Positions 33,981 through 46,312 of a DNA stretch of 64,000 nucleotides are shown here, piece by piece. The notes beneath the pieces were generated by a model that was not told where the DNA came from, ran no database searches, and worked only from the letters and a program-made list of their open reading frames with translations. The stretch is taken from contig ML976730.1 in the NCBI GenBank assembly GCA_010015655.1, positions 262,371 to 326,370 of the forward strand. Direction: 5' to 3'. The stretch comes from Bimuria novae-zelandiae CBS 107.79. Taxonomy: Eukaryota > Ascomycota > Dothideomycetes > Pleosporales > Didymosphaeriaceae. The position numbers and the translations under genes were made by a program. Within the stretch, counting starts at the first letter, position 1. Each line of letters opens with the position of its first letter.

Positions 33981-35188
33981 TCAAGTGGCCTTGCTTTCAC
34001 TTGCAGCTCTCTTTGCTTTGCTTGCCTCCAAAGCTTCCTGAATCTCCGAATCCGGAGGCGCCAGACCCTTCTCTTGCAACTCGGCCAACAGGTTTTTATT
34101 GACGGATCCGATCTGGGACGCTTTAATTGGTCCGACTACAGCTTTCCCTGCCCATATAACGGTCTTGTCGATTAAAGTTTTGTGTGTAGCTCGAATGGCT
34201 TCGTCTGCGCCCTCTGCGGTAGTGAAGTCAATGTGGCAAAGGTATTGGACTGTTTTGTAGCCCTTAGACATCCAGGGGGTGATTAGGCTGATGGATTCAA
34301 TTCCAAATTGATCATAAGTGCGCTCAATGACCTTCAAACTCGTTGCGCGGCGCTGTCCCAGCGGACCACTACCCCACATTGGTCCCTTGATTGAGATGCG
34401 GATACGTCGGCCTTCGAGAAGGGGCAGTACGGCTGTTCTAGTGCCTGCTTCATCGTCACGGACCAAGTAGTGATATGCTCTGTCTGTCCGATGAAGTTGC
34501 CAGTCAGAATCTGGTGGCATGGCGGTCAGGTTGACAGCGTTGCCCAGAGCCTCGTTGCCCTGGAGCATCTCAATGGCCCTTTTCGCTTGCTCTTCGTCTG
34601 CGAGTTCCACTGATGCGTACGTGGTACCTTGATATCTGAACCGGTCGAGTTTCTGTCAATTCTCAGCTCATGTCTCAATCAAACCAAGGGAAGATGTTGT
34701 CCTCGGCAAGTAGACTCACCACAAATATATCGACACTATAGATGAATTGATGCGTTAGCAAAAGCCAAGTGGGAAATGTGAAACCTTGCAATTGGACCTT
34801 GACAACATGGCAAACAAGGTTTCGCATTCACGGTAGACAAAGAGCGGTAAACCTACACGTTGAACCTTGCATCTTCAAACATTGTTTTAATTGGACCACT
34901 TGTACAGTCCCTGGGTATCTTGGATACAAGCACTGAACGGGCATTTTTTCTCTGCAGTTCCTCAGAGATCGCACCTGGCGCCTGGACGACCGACGACGGT
35001 GTTTGGGAAGAAACAAAAGAGTCATTCTGGGCAAGGTCTTGCAGAATGCGAGTCGTCGTCGCGAATGGGCGACGATAGGTCGTGACGCGCCTGGAAAGGA
35101 GGACGGAGCTTGCGACGCGCGGCGGACAAGCCCTGGAGACCAAGGCACGCGCAGTTGGCCCGACCCGAAACAACGTCATACTGTTCAT
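33981..35188 (-). CDS. Mitochondrial RNA-binding (RRM) protein
   Basis: Three exons give 339 residues: 34857-35188, a 16-nt microexon 34720-34735, and 33981-34652. The introns are 121 nt (GTAGGT...TATAG) and 67 nt (GTGAGT...GACAG), and phases agree. The start is the ATG at 35188, because the frame upstream opens only at a TTG. The N-terminus (MNSMTLFRVGPTARALVSRA, then Arg/Ser/Thr-rich to about residue 47) looks like a mitochondrial targeting peptide. RRM 1 spans about 84-165 (SVLVSKIPRD as RNP2; YQGTTYASVEL as RNP1, spliced together across the introns). A second RRM-like half covers about 190-290 (GRRIRISIKG, YLCHIDFTTAEGADEAI). The tail is Lys/Ala-rich. A role in mitochondrial RNA metabolism is inferred from these features; no named orthologue is claimed. 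Confidence 0.82.
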
Positions 35189-35442
35189 GTACAACTGGGG
35201 TATGAAGATGCGAGAAGCTGGATTTGGGAGGATCGATGTGCAGATTATGCGTCGATTGAACTTGTTGCTGCTGGTTTTCGAATTTGATTGCGCCAAGTAC
35301 TGTCGCGCTTATCGATATTACGCTGTGTAAAACACCGTCCCGACCCACTTGGGGCGAGTTTCTGAGTGGCTGCACACTTTTTAGGTAATCGCTTCCCCGC
35401 TTTTATCACTGTACACCCAATTTTATATAAAAGATAATATAA
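35189..35442. promoter_or_regulatory. 5' flank of the mitochondrial RRM gene
   Basis: About 255 bp of normal-composition DNA lie between the gene start and pogo element X. Beyond about 35385 the sequence turns AT-rich. The element inserted within 260 bp of the start codon, so the native promoter is likely truncated or displaced. Confidence 0.45.
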
Positions 35443-38041
35443 TAACGTATTCCACAAGCGAGCTGCGCACCCAAGCGAGCTGCGCGCTTTTGCCAAGCCC
35501 ACACTAACTTATAATTAACGTATAATAGCTTAATAAAATAATAGTTAATCTGCTTTACACGAAGCAAATATACAGCTTACCTTATAATTTATTTTAAATT
35601 ACTAAATTTAGTTAGTCTAACGCGCTACTACTATATATAATATACCTAAATTTACGCTATATAATAGACGTGCTAGCGTTCTTTTATACGCTAAAATATA
35701 ATTAAACTTAATAAAACTTATAAAGTTAGAAGAGGAGTTAATTATCTAGTATATTTTAGATTTTACTAAGCGAGGATATCCTATAATTCTTACGTAGGTT
35801 TAAGATATAGTAGATACTTTACTTGCTACGCGTAGCTAGAGTAAAATTAGTAAAAACTAGCTAGTAAACTTTGTTAAGCATATGCCTAAGCTTATAATAA
35901 AGTTTAATTATAAGCTAGACTACTTAAAAATGCTATATAAGGATCCTACTATTATATTAAACTAGTTTAACTTATATAAAATATAAAGGCAAAGTACGGC
36001 ATACAGGATAAAAATATATAGAACTTTAATAAGTTTAGTTTTATAATAGGCGTAATTTTAATAAGCTAAAAGATTATTACTAGCTAAAAGAGGCGTAGGA
36101 GGCTAAAGTAAGTATAAGGAAATAATAAGAAGTAAATATTAATAATATTAGGTATTAGTAGCGCAAGGTAAAAGATCCTACCCTTTATTATTTTTAAGTA
36201 AAAATAAATCTTACTAGCTAGTATACTAAAAATAACCTGCCTCCCTAATAAAATATTATAGTCTCTAAGAATAGCTAAATAATAAATAAGCTTAGAGTTG
36301 CGTAAATTAAGTACTTTAACGCGTGTATAAAGCGCCATATATAGGACACACAAGCTACTTATTATAGATAGCTACGAGAGCCATAGCTCTATTACTTTTA
36401 AGTAACATGTTTTATAAGCGAGCGGCCCATACAAGCGAGCGGCCTACCCCACCAACTTTTTACAGCACATAAACTTCTACCTACTATGGCGCCCCTAATT
36501 CAGGCCTAACTAGCCTCTACTAAGGCTAATATACACCTTGCAATCTTAGCTATTAATTAAAACTAAATTTAGTCTATAAGAGGTGTAGCATATATATTTA
36601 CTATCCCCTAAATAACGCTTTAACGCTAATGTGCTAGAATTGCTGCGCAACGCAATTACTAGCCTAAATTAAAAAAGCTTACTAAGATAGAAGAGGAGGT
36701 AATTATTAGGCATATACTTAACCTAGATTCGCGAGGATTTCCGCCCACGCTAAGTGCTATGCAAGATATAGCAGATAAGCTACTCGCTAAGCGAGGCGCT
36801 AGATAGGTTGGCAAGCAGTGGCCGCGCAACTTTGTTAAGTAAATAGATTATCTTACTACACGATTTAATTAACCGTATAATTGGCAGAGAGCTCTATATG
36901 AGGATCTAGATACTATTAGAGCTTAGTTTGAGCTTGTAGCGCGCACAAAGGCTACCTATAGTATCTATAATAAGGATACCTATAACTTCGACGAGACTAG
37001 TTTTATAATAGGCAAGATATTATCTTAGCTTGTTGTTATAGGCTTAGAGAGACGCGGCAGGCTAAAGGCTATCTAGCTAGGTAATTATAGGTAGACTATA
37101 GCAATCTATAGAATTAGCGCTACTAGCTAGGCGATCCCGCCCTTTATTATCTTTACTAGCTAGTATTACCTCTTTACCTAGTACTAGGACGATAATATAC
37201 CGCGCGACTAGGCTTTCGCTATTAGTAATAATAGCTAGACTACTAATAAGCTTAAAGTAGAGTAGCTAAGGCACTTTATTAAGTATATAGTAAAGTATAG
37301 GGTAGGCGCGCGCTAGCTACTTATACTTAATAGCTATAAGAGCTATAACTTGCTTAAATTTTAAAAGCTTTGCAAGGAGAATAATATCTATACTCTTTAT
37401 ATACTACTATATTTATTTCACCTCCTATAGCTACTTAATGTTAGCTACTTTTCGCCGTTAAAGCGCGCGTACAGTCGCCAGATTAAGAGCCTAATACGCG
37501 ACTATATTAACTATATTACAAAGCTAGAGTTTCTACTAGCCTTCTACGTAGCCTATAAATAGTTAATTATAAAGGAAAATATCTGCGCAAGCTTTTAAGG
37601 CGCTAGCCTAGTCCTATACAACCTAGAGGTAGTAATATTAAAGCTTAATATTAAGCTTCGTACGCCGACGCCGCCTCCGCTAAAAGTTACCCTTTAAAAA
37701 GCTAAAACACTAAGCAACGCGCGCGAGCTAGAGGCTTAATTAATATTAATTTATAATAGGATTTAAAGGTATAAGAGCTTATTACCTACTTCTATTATTA
37801 TAGCGCTTAATTAGCTTAAAAAGGGCGCTAAGGTAATAGCTTATAAAAGTACGCTTATGCGCGATCGGATCGCGAGGTTTAAGAAGGCTAATAAGGCCAC
37901 TATAACGCGTAAACAGCGTAAAAAGAAGCGGATCTAGAGGCAAGGTACCTTAACAAAGGCAGAAGCAGAGAAGATTATCGCTTAAAAGGATGTTAAGCAG
38001 CAGATAGAGGTAGAAATACGTTAAGATAAGGCGCGATCAGG

Positions 38042-38214
38042 TGTAAAAAGCGCCCTGACTACGGGCGACTCAGTCTATCCACAGTACTAAGGCGATCCCT
38101 TAGAGAGGGAAGAGAAGGGCTGCGGCGAGGGAAGTAGATAGGCGGAAGGCCCGAATAGCGCTAGTCTAGAGCGGACTAGGGCCGTCAAGGGCCCTCGACC
38201 TATGACTCGTGACA
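38042..38214 (-). repeat. 3' LTR of element D (left end)
   Basis: This 173-bp copy is over 95% identical by eye to 45054-45226, starts TGTAAAAAGCGCCC and ends CTCGTGACA. It is little mutated compared with the interior. Confidence 0.93.
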
Positions 38215-38574
38215 AAGGCTCTTTTCTTTAAGGGTCTCGACCGCGAGAATAAGTATATAATAACTAGCCTAATTAGGCCTCGCGTATTACGTAAGCTAAT
38301 AACGTAAGCTAAATCTTAGGCTTACACTAAGGCCTAAAACCCTTATTCTTACTCTTTACTTAGCGGCTTACCTTATCCCGGAGGCTCCCTAACCCGTAAG
38401 TACGACCTAGCCAATCTATGGTAGTCTAGGGTGCCTAACCCCAGATGCCCCCTATTTCGGTACCCAGCCGCTCCAAATTTAGGAATTGTGAAGGTAGACT
38501 AATCTAGTGCATGCCTACTAAGTCGTCCTTATACTTATTACTTCTCTACCGCCCTCTTTAGCAACCTTTAGACT

Positions 38575-39640
38575 TTGTCTAGATATACCCACGCTATTTA
38601 GCACTATAAGTACCGCGAACACTATCCTTAAAGCCCTAGTTAATAAGGCGCGTGCGAGCGTGGTTAGTACTATTAACTTATACTATACCTGCCTTCCTAT
38701 TATTCTAGATAGCCTTAAGTAGTCTAATTACAAGAAGATAAAGCTCTACTAGTTTTAGGTTAAGGAGATACGTCGTGTCCAGTTTAGGGCAGTGTATATT
38801 AATCTTAGCCTAATAGATTTAGAGGACTATAATTTAATCTACCACTACGATGCCTGCTATAGTAGTAGTAAGGATTATTAGCAGGTAAGTTAGCGCTTTA
38901 AGGGTTATGTAGGGGTTTTAAGGCTAATTAGTAGCAGATACCTAAAGATAACTTAAAAAACGTATTAAGTGCCCTAATTACCCTTATGCTGCGCTCAAGC
39001 CAAATTAATGCGTATACATGCAATAAGATTAACCTCTTTAGATTAAATAAGGTATTAGTAAAGGCCACCGCGCAGGTACTAGAGACGGAATAAAGTAATA
39101 TTATTATATAAGTGTTATTTAGTGTAGTTAAGGGTTATCTAAACTAAGTCGCATAGGGCCACCAGATCCAAATTCTACGAAAACCTGTTAACCCCCTACT
39201 ACTTAGGTTATAACACCTGGCCTCCTAAGGAGATTATTCCGGTGGTAGGCCTTTTTATTAAGGAGAAGCGGAAGAGGAAAGCTTCTACTATAAAGGGGGG
39301 TGGTTTAACCTCCCTAGTTACTGCTAGTACTCTTACTCCTAGGCGTAAGAAGGTTGCTCCTAAGTTAATAAAAGTCCTCGACCCTAATCCTAGGTTATTA
39401 ATGCTAATTTAGGGTAGTTAGCGTTTAAGGCTAGTGTCCTAGCCACGCTGGACTTCCTCGCGGAGGAAGTAAAGAAGAAAATTAAAAGTAAAGGTAGTTA
39501 GAAGACTTTCTAGCAAGCCTATAAGTCTAAGCGCCCGACTAATTAAGAGAGTTATTTAGTATAATTTAAGGATTCCTACCCCTATTAACAGTGTCCGGAT
39601 TTTATTTACGTTCTATACCCTTAGGCAGTTTTAATTAGGT
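38575..39640 (+). pseudogene. Antisense accessory frame of element D
   Basis: On plus, opposite to gag-pol, a protein-like register runs through about 38.58-38.90 kb (ANTILKALVNKARASVVST; INLSLIDLEDYNLIYHYDAC) and, after a register change, 39.20-39.60 kb (GLFIKEKRKRKAS; LTPRRKKVAPKLIKVLDPN), broken by TAG at likely Gln codons. Codon-phase continuity over hundreds of bases and mixed charged composition argue for a genuine protein. No family recognised; it could include an intron. Confidence 0.5.
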
Positions 39641-42600
39641 TTCAGTTAGCTATAATCGCGTTAGGTACGGTCTAAATAGGCTTGTAAGCCTCTATTAGGC
39701 CCTAAGAGGCGTAAATAGGCCTAGATAGCTCGTTCTAGTCTTTAGTCTATTTAAGAATCCTCTGCCCTGTTTATTCTAGTATTTCGCAGCCTATAAAGTG
39801 TACTCTCTAAGGTAATCTATTACTAATTACTATTAAGTGCTGTCTTTCTCCTTCTCTAGGGGGGCGACCCCGCCTCTTAGGCTCCTATTTAGGGCGACCT
39901 TTAGTCTCCTTGTCTAAGCCCTTTAGGAACTACTTTATTGCCCTTTTAGAGATCTCCTCCGTAGATAACTACTGGTTCTTATTACTATTATATCCTTTCT
40001 ACTTAACTTTATATAGCCATTCTCCGTCCTAGAGTACCCTAGATCTAATTCCTTTAATTAGGTATATATCCTCCCCTGCTTGTAGTATAATAACCTTAGG
40101 CGGGCTTTACTTTCGTTGTAGTAGTCCTTCTAGGGCTACCTGGTTTAGGAGAGACACATAGAATACTAAGTAAATATTAAAGTCCTTTAGCAACTCTAGC
40201 TTATATGCCTGTTAACTAATCCGCCGTTTTACCCTATAGGGACCCTAGGACTTGTAGTTAAGTTTCTTCTTAGGCCTAGTTAACCGTATGTTGCGGGCGT
40301 TAAGGTATACCATGTCCCTTACTATAAAGGTTTAGGCCTTATGCTTCCTGTTGTACCACGTTACCTAGTACGCCTATGCCTTAAGGATCGCTTGGGTTAT
40401 CTGGGCCCTAGTCTAGGCTAGAACTGCCGCTCTGGCCCTTACTATAGGTACCGACCCGCGCAGCTATACTTCTCGGGGTAGGTCTATTATTAGTAGATTT
40501 AGGCTATACACTATAATAAATAGCGACACTCCTATAGAGCTATAGATGCTATTGTTGTACGAATATTCTACTTTAGATAGAAGGTCCGCCTAATTAGATT
40601 ATTTATAGTTATAGAACACTTAAAGGTACTATTTAAGCGTTTAGTTCTATCGTTCTATCTATCTGTCTGTCTGCGAGTAGAAGGCAATAGAGAGAAGTTA
40701 CTTAGTTTTTAAATATTAAGTAAAGGTGCTTTAATAAGCTAATACAAATAGGCTACCTTTGTCCGTAACTATTAACTTTAGAGGGCTATATAGGCGTAGA
40801 ACTTTTCTCCTAAAGACCTTAGCTAGCTCTACTACCTTTAGGTTCTTTCGCGTAGGGATGTAGTGTGCTATCTTAGAAAACTAGTTAATAATTACTAGGA
40901 TGCTATTATAATAATAGGCTCTAGATTTACTCTCGGGTAGATCTATTACTATGTCTATAGCAATGTTCTTTTAGATGCCCCTTAGGACTAGTAGGCTATT
41001 AAGTTGGCCGTGCGTTGCGTGTTAGATAGGTTTTACCCTAGAGCACGCTTAACAGGTCTAGACGTAGTTCTTTACGTATTATTAGACACTAGGCTACTAG
41101 AACTTTTATAGCACTAGCTCTAAGGTCCTGGCAAAGTTAAAATAGCCCGCAAGGGGGTTATCGTGGTATTATTAAAGGACGTGTACCCTTATTAGAGGTG
41201 GCACGTATAGCCTATTCTCGTACTATAATAGGTTAGCTGGTCTAATTATCCAGCGCTTTAGCCATTCCGGCTTTGCCATCTCTGGCCCTTAGAGGTATTA
41301 GAGGATTCGTTCTATAGTTTCGTCCCCCTAGCTATTTCTCTTTAATAGCTCTACTATAAGGTAAGCGCTTACTAAATTGTTTGCCGCCGCCTCCTTAGTC
41401 GCCAACGTTTTAGGTCTAGCGACCCTTATTACTACTACTAGTCTAGGGCTTCCTGCCTACTTTAGTAGCTATAGGCTACCTACCACGCCTGCTTCGTCTA
41501 AAGCGTCGCCTTTTAGCTGTAACTTATGCTGTAGGGCCTTAAGGAGTCTCTACTAGGAACTACCTATTCCGCCTAAGCTTATTTCCTCCTCTAACTTATA
41601 GTTAGGTCTCTGCAATAGTCTATTAGCGGGATTTGTCCTTCCTAGATAGTGTTTAATTTTAAAATTAAATGTTGCGAGCTATTTGGCCCACCTTGCCTAC
41701 TATCTAGTTAGGACTTTTATAGACATAAACCCTTATAGGTTAGCATAGTTAGTTAAAAGCTTAACCTTTTTACTAACACCCTCTAGGTAGTGTCGCTAAT
41801 ACTTAAAAGCTTTAACAATTATTAGTAACTCGCTATTATACGTGTCGTAGTTTTATTCTGCCTAGTTTATCTTGCGCGAATAAAAAGTAACTAGGTGCTA
41901 TTATAGCTTTCTATGTTTGTCTAGTTATGGTTGGCTTAAGATACCTAAGATCGCGAAACCTAAAGCGTTAGTTTCTACTCTTAAGGGTCTTTTAGGGTTA
42001 AAGTGGGCTAGTAAGGGCCCTTGCATAAAGCTCTCTTTTAGCTAGTAAAAGAAGGCCTTAGCCTGCTTTAATAGGCTTATTGTAACTAATTCCTTAAGTT
42101 TCTATTACTATCCGCCCTTAGTAGCTCTCTCTAGCCTTTTTGTTAGGGCGTGAAGGGGTGCCGCTACTTAAGAGAATTTTTTTATAAACCTTTAATAGTA
42201 GTTAGTAAAGCTAAGGAAGATCCTAACTACTTAGACTAAGTTTAGTTTAGGCTAATTTTTTATAGAGGCGACGCGGTCCTCCTCTATCTCTACGCTATTT
42301 AGGGATACTATAAAGCCTAGGTATCCCACCTTGCGTGTGTAGAATTCGTATTTAGATAGTTTGGCGTATAGCCGGCGTTTAATAAGGCGTTTTAGCACTG
42401 TTTAAACGTGCTAGATGTGTTCCTCCTTTATCTTAGAGTAAATAAGGATATCGTTAAGGTACACAATATAGTAGATGTCGAGAAGGTCTAATAGTGTGTT
42501 ATTAATATGGCTTTAGAAGGTTGCAGGCGCGTTTATTAAGCTAAAAGGTATTACTATGTATTTATACTATTTATACCTTATTTAGAAGGCTATCTTCTAT

Positions 42601-45053
42601 TCATCTCCTGCCCTAATTTAGACGGGGTAGTAGGCGTCCCTTAGGTCTAGTTTAGTGTAAATCTAGGCATCCCCTAGTTGGTTAAGGGATTTCTGTATTA
42701 AGGGAAGTAGGTATTAGTTCTTTATTATAACTATATTTAGTCCCCTATAGTTAACGTAGAGGCGGAGGCCTCTATCCTTTTTCTTTATAAAAAGGATTAG
42801 TGCCCCGGCGCTCGATCGCGATAGTTAAATAAAGCCCTGTTTAAGGTTCTTCTAGATATAGTCGCGCAGAACTGCCAACTCTAACTCTAATAGACTATAG
42901 AGTAGTCTAAAAGGCACTTCCTTGCCTTCCTTGATATTAATCTTTATCTTGTGGGGGCCATGGTTGGCAAGAATGCTCGTGGCTTCTTCGGAGAAGGCTT
43001 CCTCCTACCGTCCCTAGTATTCTTTAGGTAGCGTCCCGGGTAGGCCTCCTAATGTGTCCTTTAGGGTGGCATATATAATAAAATAGTTATTTACTATATC
43101 TTTAGCCGTGCCGGCGAACTCTTCTACTAATTTAGTAAAGATCTTAGTCTATTTGCGCTTCCCATGGGCGAAGCGGATAGTCTTATTATAGAAGTTTACA
43201 ATAGGGTTCTATTCTGCTAGCTAGGGCATTCTTAGGACCATGTCGAATTTACTAATATTACTAACTATAAATAGGCAACTACCGCTCTCGGTTTTACCGC
43301 GACTATCTGTAATAGTATAGGGGAGCTTTGCCTGGCCTAGAACGCCTAAGTCTTGTCCGTTTAGCGCCACGTAGCGTTTGCTATTTATTATTATCACTAT
43401 AACCCCTAACCGCTTTATTAGATTACTGCTAACAAAATTCGCTTCGGCTCCGCAGTCTACTAGGGCTTTAATCTATTATTAGTTACCCTCGTGCTGTACT
43501 TCACTATCCAGCGTAATTAGTAAGCCACCGCTCCTATCCCTAGGGGTCCTTACAGCTGCGACTAGTTATTATTAACCCTTATTATAGTTAACCTTACCTA
43601 TAGACTATTAGGCCTCCTAGTCTATAGCTTGTCTTTCCCCGCCTTGGCCTTGTACTTTAAACAGGACGCCTTATAATAGCCTAGTTCGTGGTAGTAAAAG
43701 TATTAGTCCTTGTCCTTGTCCTCTATTGCCTAAGCCTTCTTCTTACTATCCTTGTCGCGACGGTCGCTATCGTGGCGTCTCTAGTATAGTCTTATGTTAT
43801 TTAACCTAGATCGCTTTCGATCGCGCCTTTTATTAGCTAGCTTATTAAGGAAGTTATTATTAACATCGTGTGTGCGTTATTTTCCTAACTTATAAGGTTT
43901 TAACGCTTACTAATATATATTTATCTTTACTTTTAAGCGAAAGAGGCTCTTCTATTTGCGCGACTACTATTTAAGGCGTTTTTAGATTTTCTTATCTAGT
44001 GCCGTGTAGAAGTTATTAATATAGTCTTTATTATTATTATCTAAGGCCTTCTCTAGGTCGTATTCCTCCTATTAGTCCTTAAGGTAGTTAAGGAGTTCTA
44101 TAGGGGTCTTCTTACCTTATTTAGCTACCTTAATCCTTTAGCGAGCGGCACTCTTTCGCTCCTAGGCTAATTTTAGGGAGTCTACTATAGTTTACTATAG
44201 AAGGTCTTAGGTAACTTTCCTGTGTCGCTTCCGCTTTAGGATCTTAGCGACTATTTAGTTTTAGTAGTTACGTTATATATCTCTTAAGTATCTTACTGCG
44301 ACCCTAACCTGCGCTTCGTTAGTTTTAAGGGTAAGTAAGAAGTTAATATAGTCCTCGTAGGCCCTCTTTTATAAGTTTAGTTCCTTATAACCCTTACCCT
44401 TAAATTAAGGGGGTTTTGGCGGCTTTAGTAGCTATGCGTCTAGGGTAGTAGCCGCTATTTAGATCTAATATTCTTTATTATAGCTAGTGCAGGCCTAGTC
44501 TTGTCTATCCTTCTTTCGCGGGCGTCAGATGCTTTTAGAGGCCCTAAATTAGTCTTAACTAGTATTATCTAAGCTTAAGGACGCGTCCTCTATTAAGCTA
44601 TTACTTAATAGGTTATTACTTATATCTTTAGCCTTATCTAGATTGCCGTGACCCTCCTTAGGCTCTAGGGAGTTATTAAAGATGCTAGTAGTTATTATCT
44701 TATTCCTAACTAGGGTCTTGCCTTTAGATTAGTAACGCTCTACTATTAAGGAGGCCTCTAGTTCCTAAATACGTTATTAGAGCTATAGCACGCCTAGGCG
44801 TTTTTAAAGGGTAACTTCCTCTAATTATTAGTTATTATTACTACCTATAACGGTAGGGGGGTCTTCCTCTAGGTCTATAGGTGTTGTTAGGTCTTCTATA
44901 GGCGTTATAACTATTAGAGGCTCTTATTTAGAGGGTCCTATAGGTAGTAACCTACTTTAAGGGTCTCCTACTATTTTTAAAGTCTAGCAGGTAACTCTTC
45001 GTGTCAATTCCATTATACAGGTGAATTAGATATAAGGGGGTAAGGGATCGTAT

Positions 45054-45226
45054 TATAAAAAGCGCCCTGACTACGGGCGACTTAGTCTATCCACAGTACT
45101 AAGGCGATCCCTTAGAGAGGGAAGAGAAGGGCTGCGGCGAGGGAAGTAGATAGGCGAAAGGCCCGGATAGCGCTGGTCTAGAGCGGACTAGGGCCGTCGA
45201 GGGCCCTCGACCTACGACTCGTGACA
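45054..45226 (-). repeat. 5' LTR of element D (right end)
   Basis: This 173-bp copy is paired with 38042-38214. Its first dinucleotide is mutated TG to TA. Target duplication TCAGG follows at 45227-45231. Confidence 0.93.
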
Positions 45227-46312
45227 TCAGGTGCTAATCGGCAGGCTTTAACACGCTGCAGTCGCTGCAAGAAGACTAGCTATAATATACAAACATGCAA
45301 GAACGATATTATAGATACTATTTAATCTAGTATAGCAATTATATACTATTATCTTATTGTGTTGTTAAGATAGGTTGCTGTAAAGGTATAAAAAGTTGGT
45401 GGGGTGGGCCGCTCGCTTGTATGGGCCGCTCGCTTATAAAACACGTTAGTGTTATAAAGATAACAAGATTATCTATTTCTACATGCCGCCGCACTCATTG
45501 CACATCCTATAGCCACTAGATATAGGTTAAGTAGCTAATATAAAGTTATATTAACTATATTACTAAAACTACGTTCCTACCCGCGTTTATTAACGTGTTT
45601 AACGCGTTAATTAATAAAAAATAAATTAAAAGAAGCTTTTATAGCGCTAGTTTAGTGCCTTTTAACTTATAGTTAGTATTAAATTAATTAAATATATAAT
45701 TAAAAACCCTACTAGCTTCCTTAATTAAACCTATCCTCTAGTAGTTATAAACACCTAGTAATACGCATAAAATTAGGGAGCAATATACCCTAATATTAAA
45801 AAAGTTTTTAAATACTATCTAAAGCTCCTTAATACTAGTAAAAAAATATTATTATTATTTATAAAAAGCGCGTAGAAGATAGCGCATAAGTTTAAGCTAA
45901 TAAAGGCCTAATTTAAGGAGCTTAAGGAGGCAAATATAGCTCACACAAAGCGGAAATCACGTAAAAGGACACGTATACAGGCTAGAGGAACACTACTTGC
46001 TGCAGAAGGACTATAGCTAGTAGCTACAAAAGAGCGTCCTGCGAAGAGGCAGCGCTTATAAGCAAGTAGGGAGGATAGTAGAGAGAATAGCACGCAGCGC
46101 TAAAGGCTTTATAATATGTATAATAAGCTAAGGTATAACGTGCGAACCTGCTAAAAGAATAAAAGGCTATTTTTTAAATTAGATATTACCTTTAGTAGGT
46201 TATTTTTAGATAGTGTTAATAGTAATAGCGACTATTAAGAAGCAAAAGTTAGTATTACTAAGAAAAGGTGCGTAGCTCGCTTGGGTGTACAGCTCGCTTG
46301 TGGAATACATTA

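Larger units (their letters stand above)
38042..45226 (-). mobile_element. Gypsy element D inserted in Y
   Basis: LTRs of exactly 173 bp each (38042-38214 and 45054-45226) are flanked by TCAGG at 38037-38041 and 45227-45231. Coding is on minus. Gag starts at ATG 45013 and has a RIP-damaged zinc knuckle (YFYYHELGYYKASC) near 43.67 kb. Protease, RT (about 43.0-42.1 kb), RNase H (about 42.1-41.6 kb), integrase (about 41.2-40.6 kb, with DKGSLFV) and a chromodomain-like end (about 40.07-39.93 kb, LYKVKQKGY) follow in the canonical order. About 1.7 kb between chromodomain and 3' LTR hold a plus-strand antisense frame. TAG/TAA stops occur throughout. Confidence 0.93.
36486..45310 (+). pseudogene. 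Transposase of element Y, interrupted by gypsy D
   Basis: The frame opens at the ATG near 36486 (MAPLIQA) and runs to 38041, then continues from 45232. Parts in order are an HTH region (KLTKIEEEVIIRHILNLDS), the first catalytic Asp in YNFDETSFIIG near 36990, a second motif degraded to LLILNSYKSYN near 37330, and a third degraded to LLQLLNVSYFSPLKRAYS near 37440. A basic tail follows, and after the gypsy insertion a CCHC knuckle, CSRCKKTSYNIQTC. Asp-to-Asn and His-to-Tyr changes at the catalytic motifs are what G-to-A/C-to-T transitions produce. Confidence 0.8.
36405..45446 (+). mobile_element. Pogo-type element Y inserted in X
   Basis: The inverted repeats begin AC(A/G)TGTTTTATAAGCGAGC and continue to CACCAACTTTTTA, with the TA duplication at 36403-36404 and 45447-45448. 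AAGCGAGCGGCC occurs twice per repeat, 17 bp apart. After removing gypsy D the element is 1852 bp, nearly the size of the element at 18605-20451. Confidence 0.93.
35445..46310 (+). mobile_element. Pogo-type element X (outer shell of a triple nest)
   Basis: The inverted repeats start A(C/T)GTATTCCACAAGCGAGCT, with the TA duplication at 35443-35444 and 46311-46312. CAAGCGAGCTGCGC occurs twice in the left repeat with a 17-bp period. After subtraction of element Y the element is about 1.82 kb. Plus-strand transposase remnants flank the insertion: left part 35.5-36.4 kb, right part 45.45-46.3 kb ending in a degenerate zinc knuckle (YNKLRYNVRTC, first Cys lost). It is the most heavily RIPed layer, fitting its position as oldest. 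Confidence 0.9.

Noticed and set aside
33704..34102. 132-codon plus ORF overlapping the RRM gene 3' end
   Set aside because: Antisense to a well supported exon and without domain or promoter evidence.
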